This document shows positions 1 through 5,624 of a stretch of DNA of 5,624 nucleotides, one piece after another (the stretch's first letter is position 1; the number at the start of each line of letters is the position of its first letter). Position numbers and translations under genes: made by a program. The notes under the pieces are model-generated. The model worked only from the letters and a program-made list of their open reading frames with translations. It ran no database searches and was not told the DNA's origin. This DNA is from Planctomycetaceae bacterium (GTDB lineage: Bacteria > Planctomycetota > Planctomycetia > Pirellulales > Thermoguttaceae), in contig DOEZ01000437.1 in the NCBI GenBank assembly GCA_003532715.1, positions 292-5,915 of the forward strand, read 5' to 3'.

Positions 1-384
1 AACGGCGACCAACGCGGCAAGTTGGGCTTTGCGAGGACGAGAAGTGCCTTTTTCCCAGTTATAGATTGTCAGGGGCGATACGCCGACCAGTTTGCCATAA
101 TCGGCAGCCGATAGACCCAATCGAGTTCGTTGGGCTTTCACCGACCGAGCCGAAAAACGAACATCATCCAACGGCTCTTCATCGGCTGGAGCTTCACCTT
201 CTTGCTGGATTTGCTTTTGGAGGCGTTTGATTTGTCGTTCTTGTTGAGCCACAGTTCGTTTCAAATTGGCGATCTCACCCCGATGCCTCGCCACGGCTTG
301 TTTGGTGAAACTCACCTCGGCCTTGACTTCCTTCTTCGCCAAACGGCGGATTTCTTCCTTCAGGACGGTGGCGATATTGGGCAT
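1..384 (-). CDS. XRE-type helix-turn-helix regulator with N-terminal coiled coil (3' end outside the window)
   Basis: Reading the minus strand from the ATG at 384-382 gives 128 codons without a stop up to the window edge, so the C-terminus is missing. The protein starts MPNIATVLKEEIRRLAKKEV. Residues about 20-65 are rich in Lys, Glu, Gln and Arg with hydrophobic spacing that suggests a coiled coil. An acidic linker (about 62-74) follows, then a helix-turn-helix at about 80-120, with LSAADYGKLVGVS as first helix and turn and PLTIYNWEKG as recognition helix, the classic XRE/Cro-C1 pattern. An AAGGAA Shine-Dalgarno at 392-397 (minus strand) lies about 7 bases before the ATG and supports this start. 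I would expect a DNA-binding protein of roughly 130-150 residues acting in the cytoplasm. The target is unknown. It is transcribed divergently from its right-hand neighbour. The fold call is confident; the role as a transcription regulator is inferred from the fold. Confidence 0.88.
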   Translation of the reverse strand, partial: MPNIATVLKEEIRRLAKKEVKAEVSFTKQAVARHRGEIANLKRTVAQQERQIKRLQKQIQQEGEAPADEEPLDDVRFSARSVKAQRTRLGLSAADYGKLVGVSPLTIYNWEKGTSRPRKAQLAALVAV

Positions 385-522
385 GGTGGTGTTCCTTGGC
401 GGGTGCGAGGTGGGAGGACAGTCAATATGGTATTCTACGCCCGTATTCTGCGACCGCAAGTGTCCCTTGTATAGTTTTGAGGCTTCTGAAATCGCGGGAA
501 GTCCCCCGTCGAGTTCTGTCTC

Positions 523-1024
523 GGAACGCATTACAGTCGATTCTACAGCGTTTGGCAAGGTGTTTGGGGTAATGCAGTCATCTGCACCAATTTGATATCA
601 GCAGCGTTCGTTACGGTGATTCGGAGCTTCTCTGCGATGGCTGGGAGGATGAGGAATCGCCGGTGAATTCTCTCCGAACGAAGCTGAGCAAGATCATTTC
701 AAGAGACGGCAATCGTTTTGCCTTTGATTACGAATACGATTTCGGCGACGACTGGCAACATGAGATTTTATTCGAGGGTTGCCTTCAAGCCGAGAAAGGA
801 TATCGATATCCACTTTGTGTCGAGGGAGCACGTGCCTGTCCGCCCGAGGATGTGGAAGGAATCTACGGCTATCAAGAATACCTGGAGGCGATGGCCGACC
901 CGAAACACGAGCGGCACGAGGAGTTCATGGAGTGGCTGGGGGAATTTGATCCCGAAGCGTTCGACGCTGGTGCTGCTACGAAAGATATGCGGCCGTATTG
1001 CCCAGTTGGCGAGAGATGGATTGA
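523..1024 (+). pseudogene. Broken pRiA4b ORF-3-like gene (two frame breaks)
   Basis: The core, 576-992, reads in one frame as a pRiA4b ORF-3-like domain (a family of unknown function often carried on plasmids and mobile elements). It contains SHLHQFDI, VRYGDSELL, DGWEDEES, FDYEYDFGDDWQHEILFEG, RYPLCVEGARACPPEDVEG and HERHEEFMEWLGEFDPEAF. This frame is closed upstream by TAA at 570-572 and has no usable ATG, GTG or TTG before GTG 663, which lies inside the conserved domain. The preceding part of the family pattern seems to continue in another frame at 523-573 (GTHYSRFYSVWQGVWGN, resembling the usual H.VIQ.VMGW..SHLHQF), implying a frame break near 571-576. A second break sits at 990-992: moving to the next frame gives AVLPSWREMD followed by TGA at 1022-1024, the kind of C-terminal tail this family has. 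The frame stays open to 1556 only by chance. The gene is probably inactive. The N-terminal boundary is uncertain. Confidence 0.8.
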
Positions 1025-1196
1025 TGCGTCAACTTCAGCCACTGGGAGACGACCGCATGGCCACCGGATGCACAAGCCACCATTCAGCCAGCACAACGGG
1101 AACGCAACCCTTCGTTTGGCCACCGCGCCGGGAACGCAGGCCCCCCCTGTTCACCCACCACGGCGGAAATCCCCCCTATTCAGGTGGTATCCAAGC

Positions 1197-1226
1197 TTGA
1201 CTTCTCCCACCCGCATACATTATAAC
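1197..1226 (+). promoter_or_regulatory. Sigma-70-like promoter for the giant surface-protein gene
   Basis: TTGACT at 1197-1202 matches the -35 consensus at five of six positions. TATAAC at 1221-1226 matches the -10 consensus at five of six, with an 18-base spacer; the overlapping TTATAA at 1220 would give 17. It is an AT-rich island in GC-rich surroundings and lies about 135 bases before the ATG at 1361, so transcription would start near 1232-1235. The match is by eye against the bacterial housekeeping consensus; planctomycete promoters are less well characterised. Confidence 0.55.
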
Positions 1227-1257
1227 CAGAGTCTGATAATCGCGTCGCGCGTGATTC

Positions 1258-1293
1258 GTGACGGGGCCTTCTCGCCATCGACGGGGCCGTCAC
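1258..1293 (+). other. Inverted repeat (possible hairpin) in the 5' leader
   Basis: GTGACGG (1258-1264) and CCGTCAC (1287-1293) are perfect inverted repeats separated by 22 bases. A 9-base direct repeat GACGGGGCC (1260-1268 and 1280-1288) overlaps both arms. The hairpin would lie in the untranslated leader downstream of the predicted promoter. There is no T run, so it does not look like an intrinsic terminator. A regulatory role is possible but not shown. Confidence 0.35.
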
Positions 1294-1345
1294 ACTGGCA
1301 ATCGGGCACGGCGGCACTTCTTGCGGCAGACTGGACTCCGAACAC

Positions 1346-1353
1346 GGGGAGGA
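1346..1353 (+). promoter_or_regulatory. Shine-Dalgarno site fixing the start of the giant gene
   Basis: GGGGAGGA ends 7 bases before the ATG at 1361, a near-ideal match to the anti-Shine-Dalgarno with ideal spacing. It selects this ATG, which also places the LEDRSLLS motif about 60 residues from the N-terminus, as is usual for this class of planctomycete protein. Confidence 0.8.
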
Positions 1354-1360
1354 ATAAGCG

Positions 1361-4300
1361 ATGCGTCGCGTTCTCGAAGCGTTTCGCGGTTTGGGCGCGG
1401 ATCGGGCAACCACTCGGGCGTTATCTGGCGCACCATCGGGCGCATCATCTGGAGCATCCTCGCGACGCACCGGTCGGGCGGCCCGCTCACACGTCGATCG
1501 AATGCTCCACCACCGCCACCTGCGGGTCGAATGGCTCGAAGACCGCTCGCTTCTGAGCGTCGCCCCAACCGCCGTCGACCTGCTGCCCGTGAGCGACACG
1601 GGCATCTTCAACGACGACAACCTGACAAACCTCGACAACAGCACCCCGGCCAAGGCCCTGCAGTTCGAGGTCGCGGGCACCATCGCCGGGGCAACCGTCA
1701 CGCTCTACACCGGCACCACGCCCATCGGCACGGCCGTCGCCACGAGCGAGACAACAACGGTGACAACCAACGGGGCGTTTGATCTGGCCGATGGCGGCCA
1801 CGAGATCACGGCCCGGCAGACCGAGATGGGGGATACCGAGTCGAGTGATTCGCCTCCGCTCACTATCACGGTGGACATGATCGTTCCACTATTAACTGGA
1901 CAAGTTGTCAAACTAAGCGGTGCGGCAGGTGATTACTTTGGCTACGGTGTTGCTATCGATGGCACCACGGCCATCGTTGGAGTACCTTTTGATGACGATG
2001 GCAACACAGATTCTGGCTCAGCCTATGTTTTCGAGGAGACCGGCTTAGGTTGGGTTCAGGTTGTGAAACTCACCGCAAGTGACGGGGCAGCAGGTGACCA
2101 CTTCGGTCAGAGTGTTTCGATCAGCGGCACTACGGCCATCATCGGGGCATCAGGCGACGATGACAGGGGAACCGATGCCGGTTCGGTGTACATCTTTCAG
2201 GATTCCGGCACGGGGTGGGTACAAGTCGCCAAACTGACGGCCGACGACGGTGCGAACAGCGACTTTTTTGGCTGTAGTGTTTCGATCAGTGGCACTACTG
2301 CTATCATCGGGGCCGTTGGCGACGATGACAAGGGCGTCTCGTCGGGTTCAGTCTATATCTTCCAGGATTCCGGCTCAGGGTGGGTACAAGTCGTCAAACT
2401 GACCGCCAACGACGGTGCGAACAGCGACTACTTTGGCCGTAGTGTCTCCATCAGCGGCGCCACGGCCATTGTCGGTGCATATGGCAATGATGACCACGGC
2501 GACTGGTCCGGCTCCGCGTATATTTTCCAAGACATGGATTCGGGCTGGATACAGCGCAAGAAGCTCATTGCAGACGACGGCGCGACATATGACTACTTCG
2601 GTCGCAGTGTCTGCATCAGCGGAACTACGGCCATTATCGGGGCTGACGGCGATGATTCCGATGGCTCAGCTTACATCTTTCAGGACACCGGCTCGGGTTG
2701 GGTCCGCACCGCCAAGCTTACGGCTGATGATGGTACGGCGTCGAGTTCTTTCGGCTATAGCGTTTCGATCAGCGGCAACCAAGTTATTGTAGGCGACCAT
2801 CAGCTCAACGATGCTGGCGCAGCCTATCTTTTTGAGAACACAGGCTCGTATTGGGTACAGTCTGCAAAGCTCACTGCCGTTGACGGAGCGACTCGCGACA
2901 GTTTTGGCTACAGCGTCTCGATCGACGGTGTGACGGCCATCGTCGGGGCGTATGAAGATGACGATCATGGCAGCAGTTCCGGCTCGGCCTATATTTTTGG
3001 ACCATTCCTACACCTCGCCGACGACACAGGAGTGAGTTCTCACGACGAAGCGACAAACGACGCAACACCTACTTTATCGATCACATTTACTGAGTCCATC
3101 TATGGTCGGAATGGCGATGTAACCATCCTTGATCCGAACTCGGATCCAGTCGTACCCGACTCGATCACCGGATGGGGAAGCGACACCCTTGTGATCGTTT
3201 TCAGTGAGCCGTTGACCGTCGAAGGTGAGTACACGGTAACGCTCAGCGGCATGAGCACGATCACCGACGTCGCAGGTAACGCGATCCAGAATGGCGAGAA
3301 TGAAACCGTTACTTTCACATTGGACACTGTGGCTCCAACAGCACCAGCGGCTCCTAATTTGCAGATGGCCAGTGACACGGGTATCAGCAACAGTGACAAC
3401 ATCACTAGCGATAACACGCCCACGTTTGATATTGCCGGCGCACCCTATTTCCGGCTGTACCGCGACGGCGTGCAAATCAGCGACGATTGTCAAAGTGGAG
3501 GCTCGTTGACCTTGCCGCCACAACCCGACGGAACGTACGAGTACACCGCCACGGCCGTTGACGCAGCGGGTAATGAATCCGCCCAAAGCGAGCCGCTCGT
3601 CGTAACGATCGACACCCAGGCCCCGCCGGTGCCGCCCGCGTTGGATCTGCAGGCGGCCAGCGACTCCGGATTGAGTGATTCGGACAATGTCACCAACGAC
3701 AATACGCCGACGTTTGATGTGAGTGCCGCACCCTATTTCCGGCTGTATCACGGCGTTTCCAGAATGAGCGGACTGTACGAGACCGGTGGCAGTTACACGA
3801 CAGTGGCGCAACCCGATGGCACGTGTGACTTTGCGGTGACGGCGGTCGATGCGGCGGGCAATGAATCGGCGAAGAGTGTGCCGCTTGCGATCACCATTGA
3901 AGTTTCGGGGCCATTCTTGAGCGACCAGGTCGCCAAGCTAACCGCCAGCGACGGCGCGGCGAGCGACCTTTTCGGCTTCAGTGTCTCGGTCAGCGGCAAG
4001 GTCGCCATCGTGGGGGCGTACCAAGACGACGACATGGGAAGCAACTCGGGCTCGGCCTATATCTTCGAGAACATTGGTTCGGACTGGGTTCAGTTGGCTA
4101 AGCTGACAGCCTCCGATGGGGTCACAGGCGATTACTTCGGCTCCAGAGTTGCAGTCAGCGGTTCGGTGGCCGTCGTCGGGGCGTATCAGGATGATGACAA
4201 GGGGAGCAACTCGGGGTCCGCCTACATCTTCGAGGACACCGGCTCCGGCTGGATTCAAGTCGCCAAACTTACTGCCGCCGACGGTGCGGCCTCTGATAAC

Positions 4301-5624
4301 TTCGGCAATGCCGTTGCTATCGAAGGGAATACGGTCCTCGTCGCAGCGTATCAGGATGACGACAAGGGCAGTAACTCCGGCTCGGTATACGTGTTCAGAA
4401 ACACGGGCTCGAGTTGGGTCCAGAATGCCAAATTGACCGCCGACGACGGTGCAGCAAGTGATTGGTTCGGCTCCAGCGTTGCGATCAGCGGTTCCTTGGT
4501 CATTGTCGGGGCGAACGGCGACGATGACAAGGGAAGTGCCTCCGGCTCGGCCTATATCTTTGAAAGCACTGATTCGGGTTGGGTCCAGGCCGCAAAGCTC
4601 ATGGCCGACGACGGTGCGGCCAACGACTGGTTTGGCTACAGCGTCTCAATTAGCGGCGGCAAAGCCGTCGTCGGAGCGTATCAGGACGACGACAAGGGAA
4701 GCAACTCCGGCTCGGCCTATATCTTCGAGAGCGCCGATTCGGGCTGGGTCCAGGTTGCCAAACTCACGGCCGACGACGGCGTGGCAGACGATCACTTTGG
4801 CTCGAGCGTCTCGATCAGTGATTCCATGGCCATGGTCGGAGCGTACGGCGACGATGACAAAGGGGCTGATTCCGGCTCGGCCTACATCTTCCATGGCGGC
4901 GGCTCGGTTTGGCCCCCGGCGGCCAAGCTTAGTGCTGCCGATGGTGCAGCAAGTCATTGGTTTGGCTACAGCGTTGCGATCAGCGGTAACACGGCCATCG
5001 TCGGGGCGTACGGCGACGATAACAAGGGAGTCATTTCCGGCTCGGCCTACGTCTTTGACGTACCGCCGAAACTTACCGACGATACCGGTCTCAGTGCCTA
5101 CGACCGCATCACGTACGACACAACACCCGAGTTGACGTTTGCGTTTAACGAGCCGGTTTTCGGGCAGGACGCCGACGTAACCGTCCTCGATCCGAACTTG
5201 AATCCGCTTGCTCCTGACTCCGTCACTGGCTGGGGGAGCAACACCCTTATGATCACCTTCAGCACGCCCTTGACCACCGACGGCGAGTACACGGTGACCC
5301 TCAACAGTGCCGCCATTTACGACACGGCGGGGAACCCACTGAACAATGGCGAGGAAGAGACGATTACCTTCACGTTGGACACGGTTGCTCCAGTCACACC
5401 CGCCGCTCCCTGCTTGCAGGCAGTTAACGATAGCGGCATCAGTGATACCGATGGTATGACCAACGATTCAACACCTACGTTTGACATTAGTGCCTCGCCT
5501 TGCTTTCGCTTATACCGCGATGGGGTACGAATCAGTGGCGATTATCGGACTGTGGCAAGCTACACGGACGTAACTCTGTCCGACAACACTTATGAATACA
5601 CAGTAACCGCGGTCGATTTGGCGG
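1361..5624 (+). CDS. Giant FG-GAP beta-propeller / Ig-like repeat protein, probably exported (3' end outside the window)
   Basis: One frame is open from ATG 1361 to the right edge: at least 1421 residues and no stop. Residues 1-58 are rich in Arg, Ala, Ser and Gly; LEDRSLLS follows at 59-66, a LEPR-XLL-like planctomycete motif. Approximate domains: 68-172 Ig-like; 181-550 seven FG-GAP-type repeats; 552-660 Big_5/SbsA-like Ig domain; 661-755 and 756-847 Ig-like domains; 856-1234 seven more FG-GAP repeats; 1238-1345 second Big_5-like domain; 1346 onward a partial Ig-like domain. A typical blade reads KLTADDGAASDWFGYSVSI, then SG..AIVGAYQDDDKGSNSG, then SAYIFE..GSGWVQ. Seven blades match the integrin-alpha type of propeller, and the Asp-rich DDDKGSNSG loop suggests calcium binding. 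No enzyme motif is seen; a structural, adhesive or ligand-binding role outside the cytoplasm is inferred. The strong ribosome binding site and promoter suggest a monocistronic start. Anchoring or dockerin domains, if any, lie beyond the window. Confidence 0.93.
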   Translation, partial: MRRVLEAFRGLGADRATTRALSGAPSGASSGASSRRTGRAARSHVDRMLHHRHLRVEWLEDRSLLSVAPTAVDLLPVSDTGIFNDDNLTNLDNSTPAKALQFEVAGTIAGATVTLYTGTTPIGTAVATSETTTVTTNGAFDLADGGHEITARQTEMGDTESSDSPPLTITVDMIVPLLTGQVVKLSGAAGDYFGYGVAIDGTTAIVGVPFDDDGNTDSGSAYVFEETGLGWVQVVKLTASDGAAGDHFGQSVSISGTTAIIGASGDDDRGTDAGSVYIFQDSGTGWVQVAKLTADDGANSDFFGCSVSISGTTAIIGAVGDDDKGVSSGSVYIFQDSGSGWVQVVKLTANDGANSDYFGRSVSISGATAIVGAYGNDDHGDWSGSAYIFQDMDSGWIQRKKLIADDGATYDYFGRSVCISGTTAIIGADGDDSDGSAYIFQDTGSGWVRTAKLTADDGTASSSFGYSVSISGNQVIVGDHQLNDAGAAYLFENTGSYWVQSAKLTAVDGATRDSFGYSVSIDGVTAIVGAYEDDDHGSSSGSAYIFGPFLHLADDTGVSSHDEATNDATPTLSITFTESIYGRNGDVTILDPNSDPVVPDSITGWGSDTLVIVFSEPLTVEGEYTVTLSGMSTITDVAGNAIQNGENETVTFTLDTVAPTAPAAPNLQMASDTGISNSDNITSDNTPTFDIAGAPYFRLYRDGVQISDDCQSGGSLTLPPQPDGTYEYTATAVDAAGNESAQSEPLVVTIDTQAPPVPPALDLQAASDSGLSDSDNVTNDNTPTFDVSAAPYFRLYHGVSRMSGLYETGGSYTTVAQPDGTCDFAVTAVDAAGNESAKSVPLAITIEVSGPFLSDQVAKLTASDGAASDLFGFSVSVSGKVAIVGAYQDDDMGSNSGSAYIFENIGSDWVQLAKLTASDGVTGDYFGSRVAVSGSVAVVGAYQDDDKGSNSGSAYIFEDTGSGWIQVAKLTAADGAASDNFGNAVAIEGNTVLVAAYQDDDKGSNSGSVYVFRNTGSSWVQNAKLTADDGAASDWFGSSVAISGSLVIVGANGDDDKGSASGSAYIFESTDSGWVQAAKLMADDGAANDWFGYSVSISGGKAVVGAYQDDDKGSNSGSAYIFESADSGWVQVAKLTADDGVADDHFGSSVSISDSMAMVGAYGDDDKGADSGSAYIFHGGGSVWPPAAKLSAADGAASHWFGYSVAISGNTAIVGAYGDDNKGVISGSAYVFDVPPKLTDDTGLSAYDRITYDTTPELTFAFNEPVFGQDADVTVLDPNLNPLAPDSVTGWGSNTLMITFSTPLTTDGEYTVTLNSAAIYDTAGNPLNNGEEETITFTLDTVAPVTPAAPCLQAVNDSGISDTDGMTNDSTPTFDISASPCFRLYRDGVRISGDYRTVASYTDVTLSDNTYEYTVTAVDLA
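1529..1558 (+). other. LEDRSLLS planctomycete N-terminal motif
   Basis: Residues 57-66 of the giant protein read EWLEDRSLLS. This is a variant of the LEPR-XLL motif found near the N-terminus of many large planctomycete exported proteins, where it commonly follows a basic stretch, as here (HHRHLRVEW). No classical signal peptide with a long hydrophobic core is visible before it. That the motif marks an exported protein is known from association; its mechanism is not shown here. Confidence 0.75.
1562..1876 (+). other. N-terminal Ig-like domain of the giant protein
   Basis: Residues about 68-172 include DLLPVSDTGIFNDDNLTN, FEVAGTIAGATVTLYTG and a closing HEITARQTE...LTITVD. This resembles bacterial Ig-like domains of the SDTG..NDDN.T type, which recur later in the same protein. 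It is one beta-sandwich module between the export motif and propeller 1. Confidence 0.6.
1901..3007 (+). repeat. Propeller 1: seven tandem FG-GAP-type repeats
   Basis: The repeated KL...FG..V blades have their Lys codons at 1910, 2066, 2231, 2396, 2561, 2714 and 2867, giving spacings of 52, 55, 55, 55, 51 and 51 codons. Seven blades make one complete propeller of the integrin-alpha/FG-GAP kind. The acidic loop is DDDGN, DDDRG, DDDKG, NDDHG or DDDHG in blades 1-4 and 7. It is shortened by four residues in blades 5 (GDDSDGSAY) and 6 (QLNDAGAAY). Blade 1 lacks three residues in its KL..GAAGDYFG segment. Blade 7 ends at IFGPF without the usual GWVQ strand. Confidence 0.87.
3014..3340 (+). other. 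First Big_5/SbsA-like Ig domain
   Basis: Residues about 552-660 run from LADDTGVSSHDEATNDATPT through VTILDPNSDPV, SITGWGSDTLVI, FSEPLTVEGEYTVTLSG and DVAGN to VTFTLDTVAP. The pattern of FSEPL, Y.VTLSG and DVAGN is typical of bacterial Ig-like domains of the SbsA/Big_5 group found in surface proteins. It links propeller 1 to the two following Ig modules and has a clear second copy at 5072-5395. Confidence 0.75.
3341..3901 (+). repeat. Two tandem Ig-like domains between the propellers
   Basis: The copies at 3341-3625 and 3626-3901 share SD.G.S.SDN.T.DNTPTFD, APYFRLY, QPDGT and TAVDAAGNESA, with an offset of 288 bases (96 residues) between their PYFRLY motifs. The DNA is also conserved: the same 20 bases, GCACCCTATTTCCGGCTGTA, occur at 3440-3459 and 3728-3747. 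A third, cut copy begins after the second Big_5-like domain. These are bacterial Ig-like adhesin-type modules; no ligand can be named. Confidence 0.75.
3926..5059 (+). repeat. Propeller 2: seven tandem FG-GAP-type repeats with exact 165-base period
   Basis: The blade Lys codons lie at 3935, 4100, 4265, 4430, 4595, 4760 and 4925, every 165 bases without exception. All seven blades keep the acidic loop in full length, mostly DDDKGSNSG, with DDDMG in blade 1 and DDNKG in blade 7. Blade 7 ends at VFDVPP, again lacking the GWVQ strand. As with propeller 1, the block opens with a QV.KL strand that can complete the last blade. Confidence 0.9.
5072..5395 (+). other. Second Big_5/SbsA-like Ig domain
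   Basis: Residues about 1238-1345 repeat the module at 3014-3340: LTDDTGLSAYDRITYDTTPE, VTVLDPNLNPLAPDSVTGWG, DGEYTVTLNSA, DTAGN and ITFTLDTVAP. The fragments WGS.TL and DGEYTVTL and the closing LDTVAP are almost unchanged between the copies. Confidence 0.75.
5396..5624 (+). other. Partial third copy of the inter-propeller Ig-like domain
   Basis: Residues from about 1346 read NDSGISDTDGMTNDSTPTFD, CFRLYRDGVRISGDY and YEYTVTAVDLAG before the window ends. The match to the domains at 3341-3901 is clear, so the second module follows the same order as the first. Confidence 0.7.

Larger units (their letters stand above)
1025..1360 (+). other. Intergenic region and leader of the giant gene
   Basis: No believable gene is seen here. 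Frames that stay open across it have Pro/Arg/His-rich low-complexity translations without family features. The left part (1025-1190) is C-rich, with a 10-base direct repeat CGGGAACGCA at 1097-1106 and 1129-1138. The right part holds the promoter, a hairpin and the ribosome binding site listed separately. The region probably contains the 3' flank of the dead gene and a leader of about 130 bases for the gene starting at 1361. Confidence 0.6.
1901..5624 (+). repeat. Higher-order repeat: [7-blade propeller, Big_5-like, Ig-like] in two units
   Basis: Unit 1 begins at 1901 (QVVKL) and unit 2 at 3926 (QVAKL), 2025 bases or 675 residues apart. The Big_5-like domains are offset by 2058 bases (686 residues). 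The 11-residue difference equals the residues missing from blades 1, 5 and 6 of propeller 1 (3, 4 and 4). Unit 1 has two Ig-like domains after its Big_5-like domain; unit 2 is cut in its first. The arrangement indicates internal duplication of a whole multi-domain block. Confidence 0.8.

Noticed and set aside
432..459. Possible minus-strand promoter (TTGCGG-16-TAGAAT) for the regulator
   Set aside because: Both boxes are weak matches with short spacing, and other AT-rich choices exist nearby, so it could not be told from chance.
130..595. Two plus-strand open frames opposite and beyond the helix-turn-helix gene
   Set aside because: They overlap the convincing minus-strand regulator or the dead gene's upstream part, and their translations show no recognisable domain.
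1097..1138. Direct repeat CGGGAACGCA as possible element end or target-site duplication
   Set aside because: It is two 10-base copies 32 bases apart with no inverted termini or transposase, so too little to call a mobile element.
663..1556. Open frame of 297 codons starting at GTG 663
   Set aside because: Only its first third matches a family. The GTG lies inside the conserved domain and the tail beyond about 990 is out of frame with the natural end of the gene, low in complexity, and overlaps the true gene at 1361.
3074..3811. Minus-strand open frame of 245 codons opposite the Ig-like domains
   Set aside because: It is antisense to a well-supported coding region. Its internal repetition mirrors the repeats on the plus strand and it shows no independent motif.
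3926..5059. Regular DNA repeats considered as a CRISPR-like or non-coding satellite array
   Set aside because: The repeats are 165 bases, keep one reading frame and encode the FG-GAP blade pattern, so they are protein repeats.
4449..5135. Plus-strand open frame of 228 codons inside the giant gene
   Set aside because: It is an out-of-frame shadow of propeller 2: because the blades repeat every 165 bases (a multiple of three), a stop-free alternative frame in one blade stays open in all. It has a Ser/Arg/Thr-rich translation with no family features.

Overview
The window looks like a chromosomal segment from a planctomycete (Planctomycetota). Three things suggest this: an N-terminal LEDRSLLS signature on a giant surface-type protein, which is a variant of the LEPR-XLL motif common in planctomycete exported proteins; an XRE-type helix-turn-helix protein starting MPNIATVLKEEI, a type I associate with planctomycete genomes; and a remnant of a pRiA4b ORF-3-like gene. 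The assignment rests on recognition and not on a database search.

Layout. Positions 1-384 (minus strand) hold a small coiled-coil plus helix-turn-helix regulator that runs off the left edge. About 140 bases separate it from a divergent, broken pRiA4b ORF-3-like gene at roughly 523-1024 (plus strand), in which two frame breaks split the protein across reading frames. Positions 1025-1360 carry no convincing gene, but do hold a good sigma-70-like promoter (TTGACT-18-TATAAC, 1197-1226), a leader hairpin (1258-1293) and a strong Shine-Dalgarno (1346-1353).

From 1361 to the right edge a single uninterrupted plus-strand frame of at least 1421 codons encodes a modular, probably exported or cell-surface protein. 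Its order is: Arg/Ala/Ser/Gly-rich leader with LEDRSLLS (residues 59-66); an Ig-like domain; seven FG-GAP-type repeats forming beta-propeller 1; a Big_5/SbsA-like Ig domain; two further Ig-like domains; a second set of seven FG-GAP repeats (propeller 2); a second Big_5-like domain; and the start of another Ig-like domain cut by the window edge. The propeller-plus-Ig unit therefore repeats with a period of about 675-686 residues.

The three loci do not form an obvious operon or pathway. The regulator is transcribed away from the giant gene, the pRiA4b-like gene is dead, and the giant gene appears to have its own promoter. The point of greatest interest is the architecture of the giant protein: two complete seven-bladed FG-GAP propellers in a higher-order tandem repeat, the second with perfectly uniform 165-base blades. 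I see no sign of a CRISPR array, RNA gene, intact mobile element or recognisable defence system.
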